Assembly: GCF_009826895.1 (NCBI RefSeq)
Contig: NZ_WUMV01000003.1
Location: forward strand, 310,001-374,000
DNA: 64,000 nucleotides
Reading direction: 5' to 3'
From: Stappia sediminis
Lineage (GTDB): Bacteria > Pseudomonadota > Alphaproteobacteria > Rhizobiales > Stappiaceae
The first letter of the stretch is position 1. The number at the start of each line of letters is the position of its first letter. The notes below the pieces were generated by a model that saw nothing but the letters and a program-made list of their open reading frames with translations, was not told the origin of the DNA and ran no database searches. Below are positions 8,171 to 16,837 of the stretch, piece by piece. The translations under genes and the position numbers were made by a program.

Positions 8171-9466
8171 TCAGAGGAGGTGACGCGACGGCTCGTCGAG
8201 CCGGGCGGCCACCCCTTCGATCAACCGGATGGCGGCGTCGCCGGGAAGTTGTGTCTCGGTGAAATCGAGAGCGAGATGATAGCCCTTTGCGTCCCGTGTC
8301 ACGGTCAGCACCGGCGTATCGCCGCAGGTGAGCGACAGGCCGGTGATACGGCTGGCGGTCAAATCCCGCAGGATGATCCGCGGTGCGCCCGCCTCGCACG
8401 GCGCGACCGCAGACAGCGGCGTCTGATCGGGATCGTTAAAAAGTGCCGACTGTCCAAGCAGCGGATTTTCGAGACGCACGACGATACCGCCGTTTGCTTC
8501 GGTGGCGCGCAGGCTGGCGGCGGCGAAAGCCGCCCAGACAACACCGGTCGCTGCACCTTTTTCGGCAAGGCGGTCGGCGAATGCCGCAAAGCCATGCGCG
8601 TCTGCGCGAGCCGAAATGTGCAGTGTCGCGGTCGCACTTGCCGTCTTTTCGTCCGGCAGGGCCTTTAACGTTTCCAGATCGGAAACATGGAAAGGCTGGG
8701 GGACGCCGGCCTTCACGAGCCTGTTCAGGTCCAGTCCCTGCTTTTGCGCCAACCGTCGTGCTTTTGGCGAAGCAAGGATCTTGCTGCCTTCGGCCACGAT
8801 CGCCGGTTCGGCGATTTTTGTCGGAGCGGCATCTTGCGTTGATTCCGGCCGGGCTTCTGGCATCTCGGCCGGCTTGGCCGCGGCGGCCGATTGAACGTGC
8901 CGGCTCAACTGAACGGCATTCGCGGGCTTCTCCGCAGCGATCACCGCGATCGCGTCTCCGACCGGAGCTTCTTCTCCGGCTTCCACAAGCAGGGCGGCGA
9001 CATAACCGTCACGCCCGGCCTCGACCTCCATCGTCGCCTTGTCGGTTTCCACTTCGAACAGGATGTCGCTCGCCGTCACCGGATCGCCCGGCGCCTTGTG
9101 CCAGGCGACGATAACGCCGGTGTCCTGCGCCATACCGAGTGCCGGCATGATCACTTCCGCGCCTTTCGGCACCTCGACAGCGGGGGCGGACGTCCCTGTG
9201 GGCGTTTCATCGGTGTGAACGGCTTCGGTGCTTTCATCGATGACGGCGATCACTTCGCCCACCGGAACATCATCGCCCGCGTAATGACGGATCTGGGTAA
9301 TGAAGCCTTCGGACTGCGCCTCGACCTCCATGGTCGCCTTGTCGGTTTCCACCTCGAACAAAACGTCGCCGATGTTGACCGTATCACCCGGGCTCTTGTG
9401 CCAGGCGACGATCAGGCCTGTATCCTGAGCCATGCCCAGGGCGGGCATGATTACCTCATGCGGCAT
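8171..9466 (-). CDS. double-lipoyl E2-like scaffold with degenerate acyltransferase domain
   Basis: The 431-residue protein begins with two nearly identical lipoyl domains (about 2-78 and 104-178), each with the lipoylation motif ETDKATMEVEA (Lys43 and Lys143). A linker rich in Ala, Pro and Glu follows, then a peripheral subunit-binding domain at about 229-265. The C-terminal part (280-431) resembles an E2 acyltransferase core, but it is shortened and has no HxxxDG-type active site near its end. It therefore probably carries the lipoyl arms and helps assemble the complex, while the protein at 5809-6684 does the acyl transfer. The start at 9466 overlaps the E1beta gene by 11 bases. Confidence 0.88.
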   Translation of the reverse strand: MPHEVIMPALGMAQDTGLIVAWHKSPGDTVNIGDVLFEVETDKATMEVEAQSEGFITQIRHYAGDDVPVGEVIAVIDESTEAVHTDETPTGTSAPAVEVPKGAEVIMPALGMAQDTGVIVAWHKAPGDPVTASDILFEVETDKATMEVEAGRDGYVAALLVEAGEEAPVGDAIAVIAAEKPANAVQLSRHVQSAAAAKPAEMPEARPESTQDAAPTKIAEPAIVAEGSKILASPKARRLAQKQGLDLNRLVKAGVPQPFHVSDLETLKALPDEKTASATATLHISARADAHGFAAFADRLAEKGAATGVVWAAFAAASLRATEANGGIVVRLENPLLGQSALFNDPDQTPLSAVAPCEAGAPRIILRDLTASRITGLSLTCGDTPVLTVTRDAKGYHLALDFTETQLPGDAAIRLIEGVAARLDEPSRHLL

Positions 9467-10451
9467 GAAGCATCTCCCCGGCAACCAGTTTGCGTGCGTT
9501 GGCAACCACTCCCTCCGGTGTCGGCACGGTCAGGTCTTCAAGGGCGGGAGAAAACGGTACCGGCACATCCATCGCACCCATTCGCAAGACCGGTGCATCG
9601 AGATGGTAGAAGGCTTTCTCGTTGATCCGGCTGGCGATCTCGCCAGTGATGCCGAAGCTTTGGTGGCCTTCGTCGACGACGATCACCCGGCTGGTCTTTT
9701 TCGCCGATCCCAAGAGCGTTGCCTCGTCGAGCGGCACAATGGTGCGCGGATCGATGACTTCGGCGCTGATGCCTTGCGCACTGAGTAATTCGGCCGCCTT
9801 CTGGCAGACCTGCACCATCGAAGAGGTGCCGATCAAGGTGATGTCGCTTCCCTCGCGCAGTACCTTGGCTTCGCCGAAGGGGATCAGATACTCCTCTTCG
9901 GGCACGGCCGCCTTGTCGTTGTACATGAGCTTGTCTTCGAAGATCACGACAGGATTGTCGTCGCGGATCGCCGTCTTCATCAGCCCCTTGGCTTCGAAAG
10001 CCGAGGATGGCAGGGCAACCTTGAGGCCTGGAATATGCGCGACCAGAGCGTGTAGCGACTGCGAGTGCTGGGCCGCGGACCGCCGGGTGGCGCCGAGGTT
10101 CGTGCGCAGGACCAGCGGCACATTCAGTTTGCCGCCCGACATGTAGTGCGTCTTGGCCGCCTGGTTGCAAAGCTGGTCCATGACCAGGTAGATGAAATCA
10201 CCGAACATGAGGTCGACGACGGGCCGCGTACCCGTCATTGCCGCTCCTACGGCAATGCCCATGAAGCCCGGCTCGGCAATCGGAGTGTCGAGCACCCGTT
10301 CGGTGCCGAATTCCTCCACGAGGCCGCTGAGCACCTTGAACGGGGTTCCCGCCTCCGCGACGTCCTCGCCAATTATGAACACGGTATCGTCGCGGCGCAT
10401 CTCCTCGGCCAGCGCTTCGTTCACCGCCTGGGACAGAGTGATTTCCCTCAT
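9456..10451 (-). CDS. 2-oxo acid dehydrogenase E1 component, beta subunit
   Basis: The 331-residue protein is the transketolase-like pyrimidine-binding half of a thiamine-diphosphate E1, typical of pyruvate, acetoin or branched-chain dehydrogenases. It opens with REITLSQAVNEALAEEM and contains the conserved IGEDVAEAGTPFKV and DTPIAEPGF stretches. An ordinary TPP-type beta subunit of this kind pairs with the alpha subunit encoded 11 bases upstream. A lipoamide dehydrogenase (E3) is not encoded in the window and must be supplied from elsewhere. Whether the substrate is pyruvate, acetoin or another 2-oxo compound is open. Confidence 0.92.
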   Translation of the reverse strand: MREITLSQAVNEALAEEMRRDDTVFIIGEDVAEAGTPFKVLSGLVEEFGTERVLDTPIAEPGFMGIAVGAAMTGTRPVVDLMFGDFIYLVMDQLCNQAAKTHYMSGGKLNVPLVLRTNLGATRRSAAQHSQSLHALVAHIPGLKVALPSSAFEAKGLMKTAIRDDNPVVIFEDKLMYNDKAAVPEEEYLIPFGEAKVLREGSDITLIGTSSMVQVCQKAAELLSAQGISAEVIDPRTIVPLDEATLLGSAKKTSRVIVVDEGHQSFGITGEIASRINEKAFYHLDAPVLRMGAMDVPVPFSPALEDLTVPTPEGVVANARKLVAGEMLHAA

Positions 10452-10462
10452 CGTCTTTCTCC

Positions 10463-11464
10463 TCAGGCCATCACGTGCTTGACGTCGGTGAATACATGCA
10501 TATCGACTTCGCTGGCGGCGGGGTATTTGGCGTTTAGGGCGTATTCAACGGCTGCCGCGGCATCGTCCTTGATCTCCGCATTCATCGCCTCGATCTCGTC
10601 CTCGGTTGCGATGCCTTCGGCCGCCAACCATGCCCGGAATCGGATGATCGGGTCGCGATTTTCCTTCCAGTCACGCTCTTCTTCCTTGGAGCGGTAGTAC
10701 TCGCGGTTGATGTCGCCGACGTGGTGCCCGTGATAGCGATAGGTCTCCAGTTCCATAAAGAACGGGCCTTCGCCCTTGCGACACCGCTCGACGAGCTTGC
10801 GTGTCAGCTCGTTCACGGCGAGCACATCCTGCCCGTCGACCTTGTGCGCTTCGATGCCGAAGGCTTCAGCGCGTGCGGTAATCGAACCTGCCGCGATTTC
10901 CGCGGTGCGCGTGTATTCCGAATAGCCGTTGTTCTCGCAAGCGTAGATAACGGGAAGCTTCCACAGCGCGGCCATGTTCATGACCTCGTACAACAGCCCC
11001 TGTGCCGTCGCGCCATCGCCGAAGAAGCAGACAGTCACTTCATTTCGGCCCAGCATTTTTGCGGAGAAGGCCGAGCCGGTGGCGATGCCCATCGAGCCGC
11101 CGACGATTGCGTTGGCGCCCAGATTTCCATTCGACTGGTCGGCAATGTGCATCGAGCCGCCCTTGCCGCGGCAATAGCCCTCTTCCTTGCCCAGGAGCTC
11201 GCAGAACATCTGCTTGAACTCGGCGCCCTTGGCCACGCAATGGCCGTGGCCGCGGTGCGTCGAAGTGATCCTGTCGGTAGGGCGAAGCGCCTCGCAAATG
11301 CCCACAGCGACCGCTTCCTCGCCGGAATACATGTGCGTGAGCCCCGGCATCTTCGCCGAGAGGTAGAGTTGATTGGCGTTATCCTCGAAGGTGCGGATGC
11401 GCACCATCTGGCGATACATTCGCAGATAGTCTTCGGCGTTATGTTTCTTCTTCGCGCGGCTCAT
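10463..11464 (-). CDS. 2-oxo acid dehydrogenase E1 component, alpha subunit (pyruvate/acetoin type)
   Basis: The 333-residue alpha subunit carries the thiamine-diphosphate motif GDGATAQG at 149-156, closed by NN at 178-179, and the conserved HRGHGH stretch near 70-75. Among E1 alpha subunits it most resembles acetoin/pyruvate dehydrogenase AcoA-like proteins. The ATG at 11464 is preferred to a much longer in-frame extension, which runs back into the M24 gene. A terminator-like hairpin lies just upstream at 11486-11507, so expression of the dehydrogenase genes may be set apart from the first genes of the operon. Confidence 0.92.
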   Translation of the reverse strand: MSRAKKKHNAEDYLRMYRQMVRIRTFEDNANQLYLSAKMPGLTHMYSGEEAVAVGICEALRPTDRITSTHRGHGHCVAKGAEFKQMFCELLGKEEGYCRGKGGSMHIADQSNGNLGANAIVGGSMGIATGSAFSAKMLGRNEVTVCFFGDGATAQGLLYEVMNMAALWKLPVIYACENNGYSEYTRTAEIAAGSITARAEAFGIEAHKVDGQDVLAVNELTRKLVERCRKGEGPFFMELETYRYHGHHVGDINREYYRSKEEERDWKENRDPIIRFRAWLAAEGIATEDEIEAMNAEIKDDAAAAVEYALNAKYPAASEVDMHVFTDVKHVMA

Positions 11465-11485
11465 GACGTTGTCTCTTTGAAAAGA

Positions 11486-11507
11486 GCCCGGCCCCGCGGG
11501 ACCGGGC
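11486..11507 (-). terminator. GC-rich hairpin inside the operon, terminator or attenuator candidate
   Basis: Bases 11486-11495 pair with 11498-11507 over nine of ten positions. On the minus strand the hairpin is followed by TCTTTTC. It falls in the 56-base gap after the M24 gene and before E1alpha. The T-run is short, so it may only partly terminate or may instead stabilise a processed 3' end. Confidence 0.5.
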
Positions 11508-11520
11508 AGTTTCTGGGAGG

Positions 11521-12819
11521 TTAGTATCGGTTCGCGATGGGCAGCTCTTCGGCGGGGAATAGCGAGATCACCTCGCACCCGGTATCGGTGACGACCACCT
11601 CTTCCTCTATGCGCGCAGCGGAATACCCATCGGCGGCCGGGCAATATGTTTCCAGCGCGAAGACCATGCCGGTCTGGATTTCCATCGGATTTTCGAGGCT
11701 GACCGCACGGCTGATGATCGGGCGCTCGTGCAGCGCCAGCCCCAGGCCGTGGCCGAATTGAAGGCCGAATGCCGAAAGTTCGTCAGGAAAGCCATAATCC
11801 TGCGCCGCCGGCCAGAGATGCGCCACCTTGTCGGTTGTAACACCCGGCCTGATCGCATCGATGGCGAGATCCAGCCATTCCCGCGCCTTTTTATAGGCGT
11901 CATGCTGGACCGGGGTCGCCCGGCCGATATTGAACGTGCGGTAGTAGCAGGTTCGGTAGCCTTGATAGGATTGCAGGATGTCGAAAAAGGCCTGATCGCC
12001 AGGGCGAAAGAGCCTGTCGGTGAAGTTATGCGGGTGTGGATTGCACCGTTCGCCCGAGATGGCGTTGATCGCCTCGACATCGTCCGAGCCCATCTCGTAG
12101 AGCAGCTTGTTGGACAGCGCGACGATCTCGTTCTCGCGCACGCCGGGCTTCAACTCTTCGTAGATCATGTGATAGACGCCATCGACCATGCTGGCGGCCT
12201 GGGTCAGAAGCTGGATCTCGTCCCAGTTCTTGATTTCGCGCGCCGAGAGCATGATCTGCTGGCCATCGACGATGTTCAGACCCGCCTCTTTCAATGCCTC
12301 GAACATTGCAGTTTCGGCATAATCCACGCCAACGGGCATGTCGGCCATGCCGGCATCTCGGATGAGACCCGCAATGTCTTCGGCGTATTTCTTCATGAGG
12401 CCGAAGGAGGGCGGGATCGTGCCCCGCATGCCGACGACGCCGGCGTGGCAGTTGTCCGGCAGCAGCCAGTCCGAATACTTCCGGTGATGCACGACGGCCG
12501 AGCCGAAGTCCCAGACATGTGGTGACTCATCGCCGGTCAGCAGGCAGAAACGGCACATCTTGTCCCGTTCCCATTCGCCGATCTTGGTGGCCGAGACATA
12601 GCGGATGTTGTTCACGTCAAAGAGCAGCAGCGAACCGGCGCCGCTCTTCTTGAGCGCTTCGCGGGCGCGGCTGAGGCGATATCGGCGTAGCCGGTCATGG
12701 TCGACCCGCCGCTCGAAATCGACGGAGGTGTGGCCCCAGGCGGGGAGACGTCCCTCCCATTTCCAATTCGGTTCCAGATCCTGCGGTTTCAGGATGTTCG
12801 GGGTGAGCGCGCGAGACAT
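11521..12819 (-). CDS. M24 (aminopeptidase P/creatinase-fold) protein with an altered metal site
   Basis: The 432-residue protein has a creatinase-type N-terminal domain (to about 195) and a pita-bread C-terminal domain. Four of the five expected metal ligands are visible: Asp280 (FFDI), His357 (FGHGLG), Glu390 (ALET) and Glu405 (RIEEE). The second Asp, expected 11 residues after the first, is Cys291 in TCYYRTF. The protein may thus bind one metal or none, as creatinase does, and cleave a C-N bond other than a normal Xaa-Pro peptide. The start at 12819 is preferred because AGGAGG lies 5 bases before it. It lies between the SDR and E1alpha genes of one operon. Confidence 0.85.
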   Translation of the reverse strand: MSRALTPNILKPQDLEPNWKWEGRLPAWGHTSVDFERRVDHDRLRRYRLSRAREALKKSGAGSLLLFDVNNIRYVSATKIGEWERDKMCRFCLLTGDESPHVWDFGSAVVHHRKYSDWLLPDNCHAGVVGMRGTIPPSFGLMKKYAEDIAGLIRDAGMADMPVGVDYAETAMFEALKEAGLNIVDGQQIMLSAREIKNWDEIQLLTQAASMVDGVYHMIYEELKPGVRENEIVALSNKLLYEMGSDDVEAINAISGERCNPHPHNFTDRLFRPGDQAFFDILQSYQGYRTCYYRTFNIGRATPVQHDAYKKAREWLDLAIDAIRPGVTTDKVAHLWPAAQDYGFPDELSAFGLQFGHGLGLALHERPIISRAVSLENPMEIQTGMVFALETYCPAADGYSAARIEEEVVVTDTGCEVISLFPAEELPIANRY

Positions 12820-12883
12820 GGCATCCTCCTTCAGGCGCGACATTCCGCACCTGTTTTGCTTTATGTTCCAATTGTTTAGATCG

Positions 12884-13690
12884 CTATTGGATACACCAGC
12901 CGCCGTCGATGTGGATCATCTGGCCGGTCATGTAGTCGCTGTCGTCACTCGCCAGAAACGACGCCGTACCCTTGATGTCGTCGGGGTAGGAAACGCGCTT
13001 GATCTGCAGCGCGTCGCGGACGATGTCCTCGTAGGCCTGCCCTTCCTTCTGCTTGAACCCGATCTCGACGAGGTCCTTGTCGAGTTGCTCCCAAAGCGGA
13101 GTTACGACAACGCCAGGCGCATATCCGTTGACGGTGATGTTGTGCTCGGCAAGCGCGATTGCTCCGCAATGCGTGAGCGCAAGGCAGCCATATTTCGACG
13201 TGCAATAGACAGTGACGTCGATAAGCGGCTTGCGCGAAGCGATCGAGCCGACATTGATCAGCTTGTAGGGATGATCCTGCGGCCCCTGTTTGATCATCTG
13301 GCGCGCCGTTTCCTGCATGCCGAGCCACATGGCCTTGGTGTTCACGTTCATGATCATGTCCCAGTTGTCTTCATCGATTTCCATGAAGAAACGGGGCTTG
13401 TTCAAACCCGCATTGAACAGGCCGACATTGATCATGCCGAACGCGTCGACAGTGGCGGCGACGGCTGCCGCATTGTCCTCGCGTTTCGTAACGTCCATCC
13501 GGACCGCGATCGCCTTGCCGTTGCCGCGTTCGTTGATGCCGTCGGCGACCTTCCTGGCCTCATCGAGATCCAGGTCGCCAAGGCAGACATTCGCGCCCTG
13601 CTCGGCAAAATGCTCGGCGTTGGTCGCGCCCATGCCACGTGCAGCGCCGGTGATCAGGATGTTCTTACCTTTCAGGCGATTGGGGTCCAT
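12884..13690 (-). CDS. short-chain dehydrogenase/reductase (SDR)
   Basis: The 268-residue classical SDR has the cofactor motif TGAARGMG near 13-20, the NAG strand motif (FNAGLNK), a catalytic Ser in NVGSIAS and the YCTSK catalytic Tyr-Lys pair. An acidic GDLDLDE after the second strand suggests NAD rather than NADP. The ATG at 13690 follows GGAGG with suitable spacing; the longer open frame overlaps the regulator gene. It is the second gene of the operon, 17 bases after the regulator, and probably oxidises a hydroxyl of the pathway substrate. Confidence 0.9.
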   Translation of the reverse strand: MDPNRLKGKNILITGAARGMGATNAEHFAEQGANVCLGDLDLDEARKVADGINERGNGKAIAVRMDVTKREDNAAAVAATVDAFGMINVGLFNAGLNKPRFFMEIDEDNWDMIMNVNTKAMWLGMQETARQMIKQGPQDHPYKLINVGSIASRKPLIDVTVYCTSKYGCLALTHCGAIALAEHNITVNGYAPGVVVTPLWEQLDKDLVEIGFKQKEGQAYEDIVRDALQIKRVSYPDDIKGTASFLASDDSDYMTGQMIHIDGGWCIQ

Positions 13691-13707
13691 TTGGCTTCCT
13701 CCTCCAG

Positions 13708-15537
13708 TCACATCTGTCGTTTGGGGCGGCTCAGTGCGTCGGCCCGATCCTGAGCGCGGCGCAAGGCCTCGCGCGGGGAAACGATACCGCGCAGCATGTC
13801 GTGGAATTCCTCGCCGCATATCTGGATGATGTCGCAAATCTCGGGTACCGGCGGGCGTGGCCAGAATTGAAGCTCGTCGCGCCAGGACATGCCGTCCACG
13901 GCTTCGAAAATCGGCGAAATACGGCGCACTTCGGGATCGGCACCAACCGAATAACGAGGGCTGGTGCGGCTGCCGTTTTGGACATACATCTTCTGTGCCT
14001 GCGGCGAAGTGAAGACGATCAGCGCTTCGACCGCAGCCTGAAGCCGCTCCCGGGGAAGGTTTGCCGGAATCCCCATGACATATCCGCCCACCGGGGCGAC
14101 AGGGCTGGCGCCTGGCCCTGCGGGGTGCGGCAGGTAGCCCGTCTGGCCGTGGGCAGGGGAGGTTTCGTCCAGCTCGAAATACGGTGCCAAAAGCGTATAG
14201 CCGTAGGCCATCGCGATCTTGCCTGCCGCATAGGGGCGCACCCTTTCGTACCAGGACATCGAGAGGATTTCGGGAGGTGAATACCGCAGCAGTTCCATCA
14301 TGAACTCCGCCGCACGCAAACCTGCGTCGGTATCGATCGTGAAGCGGTAGTTGCGCTCGGCGAGGTGGTCGGTGCCAAAGCCGCCGGCGATTTCCGGCAA
14401 ATCGAGAATAGGTTGGCCGAAATCAGCCATGGTCATCAGCACAGTGTGGCCAAGTGCGGTTCCGCGTGCGGCGTTCCACGCGATGCCATAGCGCCCATGC
14501 TGCGGATCATGCAGCGCCTTGGCGGCATCGAGCAGCGCATCGGTTGTCGCCGGAGGTTCGAGCCCGGCCTCGGACAAGAGGTCGCGACGGTAGAACAGCA
14601 ATTCCGGCGTGGTCTGTGCCGGCACGCCATAAGGACGCCCGCCCCAATGGGCGCCTTTCCACCCGGCGGTGTGGAAATCCGCCGGATCCAGGCGCGCGAT
14701 GTCCATTGCCTCGTCCAAGGGCATCAGGATACCGCTCTCCGCAAAACCGCCGATCCAGGGGAGGTCGATGGCGATGATGTCGTAGCGGCTATTTTCGCGT
14801 TCGCAGTTGCGGATTGCTTCTTCGCGCAGCCGATCGATCGAAAAGGCGCGCTGGTGGATCTGAGTACCGACGACCTGCTCGAACTGACGCTTGAGGTTTT
14901 CCATGACCATGAAGGTCGGATCGCCATGCACGAGAACGCGCAGTCCGCCGGCGACCTTCAACGGCTCTGCCAGAACCTGAACCGGCGGAATCGACTGCGC
15001 GGCCATATATGAACCGCCGAAATAATAGTCTCGGGTATCATCTGCTCTGTCGGCGGCTCCGAAGCGGGATTCAGCCAATCGCCGCACACGCCCGGAAAGT
15101 CGGATCCAATCCTCCAGCAGCTTTTCGCTGGGATGCATGGAGAAGCTTTTTCCGGTCTTGGTGCGGGGACGCTGATCGACAAGCCCGGCCTCGATCATCT
15201 CCTTCAGCCGGCGGTTGGCAGTGGCGTATGGCACGCGGCTGGCGCCAATCAAGGACGTCGGAGTGACAATCTTTGCCTCGAAATGTCCTCTGATCAGGTG
15301 CATGGCCATCCGGAAGACCGGGTTGGGGGCAAACAAATCGAGGCTGTCATCGATCTCGTCGCTGAAATCGTCCAGAAAGGATATGATCTGGAGTATTTCG
15401 CCCTTTTCCAGCGGGGACGCCGTCTGTCTGTCCATATGTGCGGCCATGACATTCATCAGCTGGTTCCGGGCTTTTTTCTCTTTCGGCGACGTGCGCGCCG
15501 CAGATTTGTTCAGATTGGAAGGATCTGGGTTGGCCAT
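13708..15537 (-). CDS. winged-helix regulator fused to an ABC solute-binding-protein domain
   Basis: This 609-residue protein joins two modules seldom seen together. Residues about 75-145 form a MarR/GntR-like winged helix, with a recognition region around VPYATANRRLKEMIEAGLV and a wing at RPRTKTGKSF. Residues about 197-600 look like a type 1 (UgpB/MalE-like) extracellular solute-binding protein, including PYGVPAQTTPELLFYRRDLL and an APVGGYVMGI stretch. There is no signal peptide, so it should be cytoplasmic and sense a ligand directly. The ATG at 15537 follows AGAGGA. It is the first gene of the dehydrogenase operon and is divergent from a sugar importer, so it probably controls both. Confidence 0.85.
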   Translation of the reverse strand: MANPDPSNLNKSAARTSPKEKKARNQLMNVMAAHMDRQTASPLEKGEILQIISFLDDFSDEIDDSLDLFAPNPVFRMAMHLIRGHFEAKIVTPTSLIGASRVPYATANRRLKEMIEAGLVDQRPRTKTGKSFSMHPSEKLLEDWIRLSGRVRRLAESRFGAADRADDTRDYYFGGSYMAAQSIPPVQVLAEPLKVAGGLRVLVHGDPTFMVMENLKRQFEQVVGTQIHQRAFSIDRLREEAIRNCERENSRYDIIAIDLPWIGGFAESGILMPLDEAMDIARLDPADFHTAGWKGAHWGGRPYGVPAQTTPELLFYRRDLLSEAGLEPPATTDALLDAAKALHDPQHGRYGIAWNAARGTALGHTVLMTMADFGQPILDLPEIAGGFGTDHLAERNYRFTIDTDAGLRAAEFMMELLRYSPPEILSMSWYERVRPYAAGKIAMAYGYTLLAPYFELDETSPAHGQTGYLPHPAGPGASPVAPVGGYVMGIPANLPRERLQAAVEALIVFTSPQAQKMYVQNGSRTSPRYSVGADPEVRRISPIFEAVDGMSWRDELQFWPRPPVPEICDIIQICGEEFHDMLRGIVSPREALRRAQDRADALSRPKRQM

Positions 15538-15558
15538 ATTGCCGTTCCTCTGAAAATG

Positions 15559-15645
15559 TTCAGAATGGACCGCTGATTGTACCCAAAAAGCATCCATTCT
15601 GGATGTCGAAATATCCAATATGAATATTTTTCGTGCATTCAGAAT
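15559..15645. promoter_or_regulatory. three TTCAGAAT-type half-sites, candidate operator of the fusion regulator
   Basis: In the 224-base divergent gap, TTCAGAATGGA occurs at 15559-15569. Its near-perfect inverse lies at 15593-15603 (TCCATTCTGGA, one mismatch), and a third copy TTCAGAAT at 15638-15645. This is the kind of spacing expected for a dimeric winged-helix regulator acting on both divergent promoters. The function is inferred from position and repetition only. Confidence 0.5.
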
Positions 15646-15761
15646 AAGTCGGAACCAGCATGATCCGGTCATTCGTCCGATACACCGGATGATGATCCCC
15701 CCGCGGGAGAGGCATTTGGGGATCGGACATGCAACACGGAGATTCCGGGAGGAAATCCAAT

Positions 15762-16718
15762 ATGAAACTTCGCAACGCATTGGCCGCGACCACAGCCGTT
15801 GCCGCTCTGGCATTCTCAGGAGCCGCAGCCGCCGAGACCTACAGGATCGGCATCACCCAGAACAACGTGGGTGTGGACAGCTATCAAACCACCTACGAAC
15901 AAGCCTTCATCGAATCCGCAGAGGCCGACCCGGACGTCGAGGCAGTGGTACTGGATGCCGGCGGCGACGTTGCCCGCCAGATCGCCCAGATTCAGGACCT
16001 TGTTCAGCAGCAAGTCGACGCGATCATCATCTGGCCGACCCAGGGCAAGGCAGTCGTGCCCGCCGTGCGGGCAGCTCACAACGCCGGAATCCCGGTGGTC
16101 ATCACCAATTCGAACATCGCCGAGGAAGGCTTCGAATTCATCAAGTCTTTCTCCGGCCCTGACAATATTACCCAGGGCTCCCGGGCCGCGGAGATCATGT
16201 GCGACAAGTTCAAGGAAATGGGCATCGAGAACGAGGCCCAGATCGTGCAGATTTCCGGTCAGCCCGGCTACACCACCGCAATCGAGCGCGCTAAAGGCTT
16301 TGAGGATCGCCTACCCGAGGTCTGCCCGGAAGTTACACTGCTTGAAACTCAGCCCGGCGACTGGAACCGCGAGAAGTCGCAGCGCGTGATGGAGACATTC
16401 CTGACCAAGTATGACGACATTGACGGGGTCTATGCGGGCGACGACAACATGGGCGTCGGCGCACTGAACGCCGCCAAGGCCGCAGGCCGCGAAGGCATCA
16501 TCTTCGTTGGCGCCACCAACTTTGCCGTCGGTTACGAAGCGATGGGCCGTGGCGAATACTGGGGCTCGATCTACCAATCGCCGGTCGACGATGCCAAGAA
16601 TGCCCTGGCAACCGCGAAGGCGATCCTGACGGGCGAGGAAGTTCCGTTCCTGAACTACTTCGATACGCCGAAGATCACCCAGGACAACATGGACGAATTC
16701 ACCAAGCCGGTTTTCTGA
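15762..16718 (+). CDS. sugar ABC transporter substrate-binding protein (ribose-type)
   Basis: The 318-residue protein is a periplasmic binding protein of the Peripla_BP_4/RbsB class. A signal peptide ends near residue 23 (GAAAAE), and the mature chain begins TYRIGITQNNVG. Typical stretches include VDAIIIWPTQGKAVVPAV and YAGDDNMGVGAL. The ATG at 15762 has GGGAGGAAAT upstream and is preferred to one 33 bases earlier. With the two permeases and double ATPase at 17357-20882 it forms one importer. The sugar is unknown; the class also moves polyols and autoinducer-2. Confidence 0.92.
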   Translation: MKLRNALAATTAVAALAFSGAAAAETYRIGITQNNVGVDSYQTTYEQAFIESAEADPDVEAVVLDAGGDVARQIAQIQDLVQQQVDAIIIWPTQGKAVVPAVRAAHNAGIPVVITNSNIAEEGFEFIKSFSGPDNITQGSRAAEIMCDKFKEMGIENEAQIVQISGQPGYTTAIERAKGFEDRLPEVCPEVTLLETQPGDWNREKSQRVMETFLTKYDDIDGVYAGDDNMGVGALNAAKAAGREGIIFVGATNFAVGYEAMGRGEYWGSIYQSPVDDAKNALATAKAILTGEEVPFLNYFDTPKITQDNMDEFTKPVF

Positions 16719-16837
16719 GCCGCAGGCGCTGCGCGGGGCGGCGTAAACGCGCCCCGCGCCTTTCCCGGGAAAACGCGATCGAACGAAACGGTGGCGAGGC
16801 CATCTGGGGCGTCGTCGACTTGAATGGCGGTGCACCG

